Shown here piece by piece: positions 34,894 to 45,758 of a DNA stretch of 64,000 nt. The stretch is from Globodera rostochiensis (Eukaryota > Nematoda > Chromadorea > Rhabditida > Heteroderidae), in NCBI GenBank assembly GCA_018350325.1, contig JAEVLN010000023.1:931001-995000 (forward strand), read 5' to 3'. Under the pieces are notes generated by a model, which saw only the letters and a program-made list of their open reading frames with translations, was not told where the DNA came from and did no database searches. Every line of letters begins with the position of its first letter. Position 1 is the stretch's first letter. Both the position numbers and the translations under genes were made by a program.

Positions 34894-36635
34894 TCAAGGC
34901 TTGGCACAAAATCGAATGATCAGCTCATACCAAGACTTTTTGTCAATAGACGCGTCTGACAACAGCTGCTGTTCATAATTTGCCCTCAAAAACTCTTTCA
35001 ATTTGTCGGCATTCAAACAGTGCAGGAAAAAATTCTAAATTTACACAAAACTTTGTAAAAAATCCCATCATTAATTTGGAGCGAATTTATATGCACCAAA
35101 AATAGCAAAAATAAGCATTTTTGGTACTTTTCCGTTATATCACCCCCTCTCAAAACTTTAAAAAATGCATCCAACCGCTGTTTTTTGAACTGTTGAGCAC
35201 AAATATGATAATGGTTTTCCCATTGCACAAATTATAGCGCGCTCTCGGACGATGATGGCAAGAATAAGGACCGGAACAAAACATTCGTTTTAACTCATTT
35301 ATATCCAAAATCTCTAAAAAGGACCACAAATTTCACATCTTGAGAAAGTAGTGTTAAATGTTGCAAAAACGAAAAATGTTGTATTCGTGCTCAACAGTTG
35401 AAAAACAGCGTTTTTTTTTAATCCTGGGAGGGGGTGATATAACGGAAAAGTACCGAATTTTTTTCACAAACGCCAGATTGGGGAAGGAAGCGAAAGCCCC
35501 CAAACGAAAAATCGGCAAAATTTTCGGGTTTAGACCAATTTTGCTAATAAAGTTTTGCCCACCTTCAGATTGTTGAGTCGATAGCGTTCAATGAGAAGGA
35601 AACGTTCGATCAGCGGAATCTCCACGCAATTGATCAGATGAGCCTCGCAGCACTCCTTCAGCCAATCGATCTGGAAGTAATCGGCCAACCCGAGCAGGTA
35701 GAGCACATTTGTTGCTGAATCCGTCAAATAAATTAAAAGATCTATTTTTTGTCGTGTCAACTCACGATTTGGAAGAGTTCGACCGTGTCGAAGAAGGTCG
35801 TTGACAGTTTCCAGGAATTGCATGAACTGCTCCATCGTGATGTCATGGCCGTCCAAGTTGAGCGTCCGCTGCTGCTTCTCCTTCATCTCCACGCTGAGCA
35901 TCCGTTCGATCACCGGCGAGACGGACATCAATCTATTGGCGGACACCGTAACCTGACGGTCGCCAATTTGGACGGTCAAATCATTGTCCGGAGTGCTGAG
36001 CGGCGGACACGGACTGGAAAAAATGCACAAATAGTATTTCCTGAATTTAGAAAAAAATTGTATCGCACTTCTCGGTCACTTCTCGCTTTTTAAGAATTCT
36101 GATGACAAAGGAAGGTGAATTGCGGCAATTGATCTCCGCTGTTCCGCCTCTGTTGAGTGTGATATTCTAAAAAACATAAGTAGTATAAATTGAGTTATAT
36201 CTTTTCTAAATTGTTTTGAATACAAAAGTTGTGTCTGATTTTCATAAAATGCCTGATTTTAAAGTTTTCACCAGCCCTTCTATCAACCTCTCCCGTAAAA
36301 CCGAAATATCACTTCTTTAATTTTCTGTGTTCCCCCCTCCCATTTCCATGAAACAATTTGTGCCAACGGCCCCGACGCCTTCGTTGAATGTGAAGCAATG
36401 TCCTTGATATACAAACTGAACCAATGGTTCTTAAACTCGCTAAAAAGGGTGAAATTAAGCGTCGGAAACTTAAATATAATTACAGTGATGCAAACGCGGT
36501 CAGGTCAACAAATTTCGAATTGATGTGGGGGCATAAAAATACGTCCTTACATCCAGCTGTACAGCTATTTTGAAATGTGAAGTCCATGACCCTTTTTTCC
36601 TCAACAATAATAAATTCGTCATAGATATTAGCCAT
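34894..36635 (-). CDS. BTB-BACK protein with MATH-like N-terminus (about 280 aa)
   Basis: Exons 36313-36439, 36069-36166, 35766-36013, 35563-35714 and 34894-35034 join in one frame and end in a stop. A likely first exon (36551-36635, MANIYDEFIIVEEKRVMDF) is one base out of phase with the next, so the 5' end is uncertain. Domain order: a beta-rich MATH-like region (HWFSLYIKDIA, GGTAEINCRNSPSFVIRI), BTB (LTVQIGDRQVTVSANRLMSV, ERMLSVEM), then BACK (VLYLLGLADYFQIDWLKECC, ERFLLIERYRLNNLK, LKEFLRANYEQQ). Such proteins act as Cullin-3 adaptors. The 51-nt intron 35715-35765 is divisible by three and open, so its retention would not break the frame. The last intron contains a MITE. Confidence 0.7.
35123..35454. 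mobile_element. hAT-like MITE (332 bp), in an intron of the BTB-BACK gene
   Basis: Inverted ends GGTACTTTTCCGTTATATCA and complement, extended by CCGCTGTTTTT / AAAAACAGCG and TTGAGCACAAATA-type arms. Flanked by GCATTTTT and GAATTTTT, a 7/8-match duplication. It shares the terminal CTTTTCCGTTAT with the 32846-33166 element, so the two are one family. Confidence 0.82.
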
Positions 36636-36903
36636 TGTGTCTATATTCTGGGCTGGTTTTAAAGGCTAAAAACAGACATTGTATTTAATGGCTGGAATTT
36701 TGCACGGGCGACTATTCGGCAACGAAACTTTACGCTAAATATTTTGCAAACAAGTCAATTTAGTCCAGGGGTCGTAACTGTCCGTTTTTTAAAGAGCCTT
36801 TTTTGGGGTATCCCAAGCTTTAAAATTTGAAATGTCCTTTTTTTAAAGATCCGTACTTTATTTGGGGTACACGTTCTTTTTTGTCTTTATTTGAGATATC
36901 TGG

Positions 36904-37037
36904 GGCCCTCTGCTCGTCTTGGGGTTAAGTTAACCCGGGGTTAAGCGTTAACTCGAGTTAAAAACCCAAAGACGAGCAAAGCAATTTTTCCATCGTTAAC
37001 CCGGGTTAAGGCCGTTACCGAAGACGAGCAAAGGGCC
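36904..37037. mobile_element. 134-bp MITE, TCTGG target duplication
   Basis: Ends GGCCCTCTGCTCGTCTT and complement of GGCCCTTTGCTCGTCTT, with an interior of inverted GGTTAAGTTAACCCGGG-type motifs. TCTGG is present at 36899-36903 and 37038-37042. A single end of the same family is at 21500. Confidence 0.85.
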
Positions 37038-37042
37038 TCTGG

Positions 37043-38394
37043 AGCTTTCTGAGAATTTTTGAAGGCATTTTTCCCCTAAATAGTTATTCAAAATATGTTT
37101 TTTAGGTACGAATAGTGAGGTTAAAGCGACGTTATCTGACTAAAAAGACGTTTTTCGTGCATAAAACTTCAAAATAAAGCAGCAGAAAAAGTAAATCAAA
37201 TAACCGCATCGTAAAGATTAACAACTGTGCTGATTTGTGAATATGCAAAAAACAAACAGGCATATAAATGAAAGATGGTCAAATAAATTTGTTTGTCAAC
37301 CAGTGCTTTTATCCACACAAAATTGACCGACCCCCCCCCCCCCCCCCGCCGGGGGTTATAGAAAGACATGCATGGGCATCATCAGGGTAAACAATGAAGA
37401 ATATGTGTGATTGATTGCATCGCGGAAAACAAATGGATGGAAAAAGGGAGAGGTAGTTGGTGAATGCAAAAAGCAAATTTCGAAAGTTTCGGGAGGACAT
37501 TTTTCCCGGTGGAAAAATTAATCAAATTAAAACGAATAACAACTAATTTTAAGAGGTAACGGAATTTCAAAAATAAGGAGTGGCAAAAGTAATAAAAATA
37601 TTTGCAAACCTTAAAAAAAGTTACTTAATTTTAATTCATATCAAATTAAAAATAACTATTAAGAGGTTAACGGAATTTTGCTCAAAAAAAAGTCTCGGTC
37701 ACGGTTCTCGATACTTCTCATAGCTTTTGCCCGCTTAGATACAAAATGAACAGAAAATTTCTGGGAAAATTCTTCTCTTTTTCTCAAAAAAATAAGAATT
37801 TTTTACAAAGTTCGAAAATATGGCAGAAATTTGGGGCGGGGGTCAAATTTGCCCTAAAAAGAGGGCAACCTGAGTTCCCTGGTCCCGCGACCGCCGTGTC
37901 TTTCGCTAATATTTTTAAGTGTTATTGTGGCGTGTTAACTAAAAGATTTTGGGTCCAATTTTTTAAAAACATTTCAAGAAACTTGTTCCAGCTAATCACC
38001 CCCGGGGGCGACGTGACACACGTCGAATTGAAACGGAGGACGAACGCATGGGCAAAGATTGGCTGTTTACCGCCAATGCTAATTTTGCCAACATTGAGGT
38101 GCGCGTGCCATCATATTCCTTACAATATTTTATGAATTGAAAATTGCTTGGCCAAAGGGGGGCATTACCGGAGGAAAATTTGAAATTAAATTTTGCTTTC
38201 TTTTTTTCCTCCCATCCCAAAACTTTTCGCGTTTTTTTGTTCGAAATTTAAACGAAATTGTTATTTTTTGTTAAACTCACTGTTACCGGTCAAATAAAGT
38301 TAGCAAAATGAGCTTTTTGGTCTCAAATGATTCTTTTTTGCTCCAAATGATGTATGTTTTTGTGAATTTTCATCTGCGGGCCCTGGATAAATAT
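37043..38394. other. No recognisable gene left of the satellite
   Basis: Contains C-runs at 37331-37347. A short frame around 38010-38130 (VTHVELKRRTNAW) might be part of an exon but has no recognised family. Confidence 0.4.
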
Positions 38395-41300
38395 CTTGTG
38401 TATGGGCAAAATTTGATACTAATTTGGATAAATATTTAGAAAAAAATGCTATCTCAAATTTGACTGGAACAATTGCTGAAAAAACCATTAAATATATAGT
38501 CAAAAATGGCTATTTCAAATTTGTCTATTCCGTTTAAAGGCATTGAATCATTTGTTTAAGGTTTATTTAGTTGTTGCTTGTGTATGGGCAAAATTTGATA
38601 CTAATTTGGATAAATATTTAGAAAAAAATGCTATCTCAAATTTGACTGGAACAATTGCTGAAAAAACCATTAAATATATAGTCAAAAATGGTTATTTCAA
38701 ATTTGTCTATTCCGTTTAAAGGCATTGAATCATTTGTTTAAGGTTTATTTAGTTGTTGCTTGTGTATGGGCAAAATTTGATACTAATTTGGATAAATATT
38801 TAGAAAAAAATGCTATCTCAAATTTGACTGGAACAATTGCTGAAAAAACCATTAAATATATAGTCAAAAATGGCTATTTCAAATTTGTCTATTCCTTTTA
38901 AAGGCATTGAATCATTTGTTTAAGGTTTATTTAGTTGTTGCTCGTGTATGGGCAAAATTTGATACTAATTTGGATAAATATTTAGAAAAAAATGCTATCT
39001 CAGATTTGACTGGAACAATTGCTGAAAAAACCATTAAATATATAGTCAAAAATGGCTATTTCAAATTTGTCTATGACAATTTCCGTTTAAAGGCATTGAA
39101 TCATTTGTTTAAAGTTTATTTAGTTGTTGCTTGTGTATGGGCAAAATTTGATACTAATTTGGATAAATATTTAGAAAAAAATGGTTATTTCAAATTTGAC
39201 TGAAACAATTTCTGAAAAAACCATTAAATATATAGTCAAAAATGGCTATTTCAAATTTGTCTATGACAATTTCCGTTTTAAGGCATTGAATCAATTGTTT
39301 AAAGTTTATTTAGTTGTTGCTCGTGTATGGGCAAAATTTGATACTAATTTGGATAAATATTTAGAAAAAAATGGCTATCTCAGATTTGACTGGAAAAATT
39401 GCTGAAAAAACCATTAAATATATAGTCAAAAATGGCTATTTCAAATTTGTCTATGACAATTTCCGTTTTAAGGCATTGAATCAATTGTTTAAAGTTTATT
39501 TAGTTATTGCTCGTGTATGGGCAAAATTTGATACTAATTTGGATAAATATTTAGAAAAAAATGGCTATCTCAGATTTGACTTGAAAAATGGCTGAAAAAA
39601 CCATTAAATATATAGTCAAAAATGGCTATTTCAAATTTGTCTATGACAATTTCCGTTTTAAGGCATTGAATCAATTGTTTAAAGTTTATTTAGTTATTGC
39701 TCGTGTATGGGCAAAATTTGATACTAATTTGGATAAATATTTAGAAAAAAATGGCTATCTCAGATTTGACTTGAAAAATGGCTGAAAAAACCATTAAATA
39801 TATAGTCAAAAATGGCTATTTCAAATTTGTCTATGACAATTTCCGTTTTAAGGCATTGAATCAATTGTTTAAAGTTTATTTAGTTATTGCTCGTGTATGG
39901 GCAAAATTTGATACTAATTTGGATAAATATTTAGAAAAAAATGGCTATCTCAGATTTGACTGGAAAAATTGCTGAAAAAACCATTAAATATATAGTCAAA
40001 AATGGCTATTTCAAATTTGTCTATGACAATTTCCGTTTTAAGGCATTGAATCAATTGTTTAAAGTTTATTTAGTTATTGCTCGTGTATGGGCAAAATTTG
40101 ATACTAATTTGGATAAATATTTAGAAAAAAATGGCTATCTCAGATTTGACTGGATAAATTGCTGAAAAAACCATTAAATATATAGTCAAAAATGGCTATT
40201 TCAAATTTGTCTATGACAATTTCCGTTTTAAGGCATTGAATCAATTGTTTAAAGTTTATTTAGTTATTGCTCGTGTATGGGCAAAATTTGATACTAATTT
40301 GGATAAATATTTAGAAAAAAATGGCTATCTCAGATTTGACTGGATAAATTGCTGAAAAAACCATTAAATATATAGTCAAAAATGGCTATTTCAAATTTGT
40401 CTATGACAATTTCCGTTTTAAGGCATTGAATCAATTGTTTAAAGTTTATTTAGTTATTGCTCGTGTATGGGCAAAATTTGATACTAATTTGGATAAATAT
40501 TTAGAAAAAAATGGCTATCTCAGATTTGACTGGAAAAATTGCTGAAAAAACCATTAAATATATAGTCAAAAATGGCTATTTCAAATTTGTCTATGACAAT
40601 TTCCGTTTTAAGGCATTGAATCAATTGTTTAAAGTTTATTTAGTTGTTGCTCGTGTATGGGCAAAATTTGATACTAATTTGGATAAATATTTAGAAAAAA
40701 TGGCTATCTCAGATTTGACTGGAAAAATTGCTGAAAAAACCATTAAATATATAGTCAAAAATGGCTATTTCAAATTTGTCTATGACAATTTCCGTTTTAA
40801 GGCATTGAATCAATTGTTTAAAGTTTATTTAGTTGTTGCTCGTGTATGGGCAAAATTTGATACTAATTTGGATAAATATTTAGAAAAAAATGGCTATCTC
40901 AGATTTGACTGGAAAAATTGCTGAAAAAACCATTAAATATATAGTCAAAAATGGCTATTTCAAATTTGTCTATGACAATTTCCGTTTTAAGGCATTGAAT
41001 CAATTGTTTAAAGTTTATTTAGTTGTTGCTCGTGTATGGGCAAAATTTGATACTAATTTGGATAAATATTTAGAAAAAAATGCTATCTCAGATTTGACTA
41101 GAACTATTGCTGAAAAAACCATTAAATATATAGTCAAAAATGGCTATTTCAAATTTGTCTATGACAATTTCCGTTTAAAGGCATTGAATCATTTGTTTAA
41201 AGTTTATTTAGTTGTTGCTTGTGTATGGGCAAAATTTGATACTAATTTGGATAAATATTTAGAAAAAAAATGCTATCTCAGATTTGACTGGAACAATTGC

Positions 41301-44023
41301 TGAAAAAACCATTAAATATATAGTCAAAAATGGCTATTTCAAATTTGTCTATGACAATTTCCGTTTAAAGGCATTGAATCATTTGTTTAAAGTTTATTTA
41401 GTTGTTGCTTGTGTATGGGCAAAATTTGATACTAATTTGGATAAATATTTAGAAAAAAATGCTATCTCAGATTTGACTGGAACAATTGCTGAAAAAACCA
41501 TTAAATATATAGTCAAAAATGGCTATTTCAAATTTGTCTATGACAATTTCCGTTTAAAGGCATTGAATCATTTGTTTAAGGTTTATTTAGTTGTTGCTTG
41601 TGTATGGGCAAAATTTGATACTAATTTGGATAAATATTTAGAAAAAAATGCTATCTCAGATTTGACTGGAACAATTGCTGAAAAAACCATTAAATATATA
41701 GTCAAAAATGGCTATTTCAAATTTGTCTATGACAATTTCCGTTTAAAGGCATTGAATCATTTGTTTAAAGTTTATTTAGTTGTTGCTTGTGTATGGGCAA
41801 AATTTGATACTAATTTGGATAAATATTTAGAAAAAAATGCTATCTCAGATTTGACTGGAACAATTGCTGAAAAAACCATTAAATATATAGTCAAAAATGG
41901 CTATTTCAAATTTGTCTATGACAATTTCCGTTTAAAGGCATTGAATCATTTGTTTAAAGTTTATTTAGTTGTTGCTTGTGTATGGGCAAAATTTGATACT
42001 AATTTGGATAAATATTTAGAAAAAAATGCTATCTCAGATTTGACTGGAACAATTGCTGAAAAAACCATTAAATATATAGTCAAAAATGGCTATTTCAAAT
42101 TTGTCTATGACAATTTCCGTTTAAAGGCATTGAATCATTTGTTTAAGGTTTATTTAGTTGTTGCTTGTGTATGGGCAAAATTTGATACTAATTTGGATAA
42201 ATATTTAGAAAAAAATGCTATCTCAGATTTGACTGGAACAATTGCTGAAAAAACCATTAAATATATAGTCAAAAATGGCTATTTCAAATTTGTCTATGAC
42301 AATTTCCGTTTAAAGGCATTGAATCATTTGTTTAAGGTTTATTTAGTTGTTGCTTGTGTATGGGCAAAATTTGATACTAATTTGGATAAATATTTACAAA
42401 AAATGTTATTTCAAATTTGACTGAAACAATTTCTGAAAAAGCCATTAAATATTTAGTCAAAAATGGCTATTTCAAATTTGTCTATGACAATTTCCGATTA
42501 AAGCCATTGAATCATTTGTTTAAAGTTTATTTAGTTGTTGCTTGTGTATGGGCAAAATTTGATACTAATTTGGATAAATATTTAGAAAAAAATGGTTATT
42601 TCAAATTTGACTGAAACAATTTCTGAAAAAGCCATTAAATATTTAGTCAAAAATGGCTATTTCAAATTTGTCTATGACAATTTCCGATTAAAGCCATTGA
42701 ATCATTTGTTTAAAGTTTATTTAGTTGTTGCTTGTGTATGGGCAAAATTTGATACTAATTTGGATAAATATTTAGAAAAAAATGTTATTTCAAATTTGAC
42801 TGAAACAATTTCTGAAAAAGCCATTAAATATTTAGTCAAAAATGGCTATTTCAAATTTGTCTATGACAATTTCCGTTTAAAGGCATTGAATCATTTGTTT
42901 AAGGTTTATTTAGTTGTTGCTTGTGTATGGGCAAAATTTGATACTAATTTGGATAAATATTTAGAAAAAAATGCTATCTCAGATTTGACTGGAACAATTG
43001 CTGAAAAAACCATTAAATATATAGTCAAAAATGGCTATTTCAAATTTGTCTATGACAATTTCCGTTTAAAGGCATTGAATCATTTGTTTAAGGTTTATTT
43101 AGTTGTTGCTTGTGTATGGGCAAAATTTGATACTAATTTGGATAAATATTTAGAAAAAAATGGCTCTCAGATTTGACTGGAACAATTGCTGAAAAAACCA
43201 TTAAATATATAGTCAAAAATGGCTATTTCAAATTTGTCTATGACAATTTCCGTTTAAAGGCATTGAATCATTTGTTTAAAGTTTATTTAGTTGTTGCTTG
43301 TGTATGGGCAAAATTTGATACTAATTTGGATAAATATTTAGAAAAAAATGCTATCTCAGATTTGACTGGAACAATTGCTGAAAAAACCATTAAATATATA
43401 GTCAAAAATGGCTATTTCAAATTTGTCTATGACAATTTCCGTTTAAAGGCATTGAATCATTTGTTTAAAGTTTATTTAGTTGTTGCTTGTGTATGGGCAA
43501 AATTTGATACTAATTTGGATAAATATTTAGAAAAAAATGCTATCTCAGATTTGACTGGAACAATTGCTGAAAAAACCATTAAATATATAGTCAAAAATGG
43601 CTATTTCAAATTTGTCTATGACAATTTCCGTTTAAAGCATTGAATCATTTGTTTAAGGTTTATTTAGTTGTTGCTTGTGTATGGGCAAAATTTGATACTA
43701 ATTTGGATAAATATTTAGAAAAAAAATGCTATCTCAGATTTGACTGGAACAATTGCTGAAAAAACCATTAAATATATAGTCAAAAATGGCTATTTCAAAT
43801 TTGTCTATTCCGTTTAAAGGCATTGAATCATTTGTTTAAGGTTTATTTAGTTGTTGCTTGTGTATGGGCAAAATTTGATACTAATTTGGATAAATATTTA
43901 GAAAAAAATGCTATCTCAAATTTGACTGGAACAATTGCTGAAAAAACCATTAAATATATAGTCAAAAATGGCTATTTCAAATTTGTCTACGACAATTTCC
44001 GTTTAAAGGCATTGAATCATTTG
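38395..44023. repeat. 189/190-bp satellite array, about 30 units
   Basis: The unit contains GTGTATGGGCAAAATTTGAT, ACTAATTTGGATAAATATTT, GGCTATTTCAAATTTGTCTA and TTTAAGGTTTATTTAGTTG. Units differ mainly at an A-run (TAGAAAAAAATG) giving 189 or 190 bp. Three sub-blocks are visible: edge units with a 7-bp deletion in TCTATGACAATTTCCG (first three units, and one near 43800), a middle block (about 39.2-41.0 kb) with CCGTTTTAAGGC and CAATTG variants, and a block (about 42.4-42.8 kb) with ATTTAGTC and CGATTAAAGCC. The two halves of the unit share a GCTATYTCARATTTG motif, hinting at an ancient dimer of about 95 bp. Confidence 0.95.
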
Positions 44024-44493
44024 AAGATAAAGTTCACAGCAGCAGAAGAATCGGCCGTCCTGCTGCTCTTTCGCCTATTCCTCCACTAAACACCCGCCAT
44101 TTTCTTTGGGTCACCCTTTTGCCCAAGGCATTCAATTTGAACGCAAAAGTGCCCTCGGCTGAATTTTATTGTGTACAAAATGCCTAAGATAAGGCTGATG
44201 AGGTCATCAGATTCCTCATTTAAAAGAGGGCAGAACATTTTCAGTTTGGTTTCGGTTAATCACCCGGTTCAGCAGAATTTTTCGGTCGGTCGGTCACCCA
44301 TATTTTTATGTCATTATTTCGCTCTAATATTTCAAACACCGCAATCCCCGGGGGGGGGGGCTGTCACGACAAATCTGACAAATAGGGGCGACCTGTCCGG
44401 TTCTCCAGCAAGATTTGCTGATAAATCAAAATGATCACACAAAACTTTTATGTCGTGAAAATATCAAAAAATAGATGCCCTTAAGTATTTAAC
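44024..44493. other. No recognisable gene right of the satellite
   Basis: A short open stretch follows the last satellite unit. A G-run lies at 44350-44360. Nothing with a recognised domain. Confidence 0.4.
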
Positions 44494-44665
44494 ATGGTGT
44501 CCCTACGTTTTGCCACCTTACTTTTTGCCACCCCAGCAAAAATGTTACGTTTTGCCACCCCAGCAAAATGTTACGTTTTGCCACCGTTACATTTTGCCAC
44601 CATTACGTTTTGCCACGTTACTTTTTGCCACCTTTACATTTTGCCACCCAAGCAAAAAATGTTTT
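44494..44665. repeat. TTTTGCCACC(CCAGCAAAAATG) minisatellite, forward array
   Basis: Irregular units of TTACGTTTTGCCACC with optional CCAGCAAAAATG. The inverted counterpart is at 45189-45515. Confidence 0.8.
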
Positions 44666-44782
44666 CTGCTAATATTGTCATACTTTCATTTAATCTCTGT
44701 TCTTCATATTTTGACATTCATAACTTTTCTACTACTTTTACATTAAATTTCCAATAGCGTGGATTATAAAAAGACTTTAATT

Positions 44783-44938
44783 ATGGACGCTGATAGCGGC
44801 CTGATTATTGACAATTTGGAGGAAGAGGAGAACAGCGAAAATGTGCCCCAGATGAGGATGAAGAAGCTGCCGAACAAGTTCAATGCGGAGGCACAACGAC
44901 ACACGAGCATTAGCTACCGCCTACCCCCACCCCCCTAA
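44783..44938 (+). CDS. Short acidic ORF between inverted minisatellites, unknown
   Basis: 52 codons from ATG: MDADSGLIIDNLEEEENSEN and then VPQMRMKKLPNKFNAEAQ, ending in a proline run and a stop. The composition changes after AEAQ, so this may be a first exon whose continuation is lost. A second acidic stretch (LDEGIDEDNEEDI, about 44975-45030) lies downstream in another frame. I do not recognise the family. Confidence 0.3.
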   Translation: MDADSGLIIDNLEEEENSENVPQMRMKKLPNKFNAEAQRHTSISYRLPPPP

Positions 44939-45188
44939 AGTAAAGCAGAATTCAAAAAGAAAATTGATGTTGGATGAGGGAATTGATGAAGACAATGAGG
45001 AAGATATTTTGAATAATAAGTCCACCATTGACAACTACAAAAAAAAATTTCCACTATTGTCAATCCCGATCCCGGTTCAAAATGCTGATCCCGGTCCCGT
45101 GCAACCCTAATACTATTCCAACATCAGTACACTGGTCACACTTTACACATTTGTCACATATCGCAATAAAACCTTTCTTTTTTTATGT

Positions 45189-45515
45189 GGCAAATTTCGT
45201 GGCAAAACGTAACATTTTTGCTGGAGTGGCAAAACGTAACATTTTTGCTGGGGTGGCAAAATGTAACATTTTTGCTGGGGTGGCAAAAAGTAAGGTGGCA
45301 AAACGTAATCGTGCAAAACGTAACGGTGGCAAAACGTAACATTTTTGCTGGGGTGGCAAAAAGTAAGGTGGCAAAACGTAATCGTGCAAAACGTAACGGT
45401 GGCAAAACGTAACATTTTGCTGGGGTGGCAAAATGTAACATTTTTGCTGGGGTGGCAAAAAGTAAGGTGGCAAAACGTAATCGCGGCAAAACGTAACGGT
45501 GGCAAAACGTAGGGT
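45189..45515. repeat. GGTGGCAAAACGTAAC minisatellite, inverted array
   Basis: Units GTGGCAAAACGTAACATTTT with TGCTGGG linkers. A higher-order repeat of about 110 bp (AAGTAAGGTGGCAAAACGTA plus ATCGTGCAAAACGTAACGG) occurs about three times. It is the reverse complement of the 44494-44665 motif. Confidence 0.85.
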
Positions 45516-45758
45516 TACCATTTAACATCAATTTTCTTTACGAATATGATGACAAGAAGAAAAGTCAATTCAAATATTTAAAGAAAACAACTTTCAGTCT
45601 ATGTATAAATAAATTTAAGTTCATCCAAAACGGTTAAATATTCATTGTGTTTTAAATTCTGGGTACTTTTAGACTAAAAGTCTTAGTTTAAGTTTGGCAT
45701 TATTTTTTCCATTAAATAATTAATCAAACAAATTTTACCAGATTTTGTAGTAAAAGGT

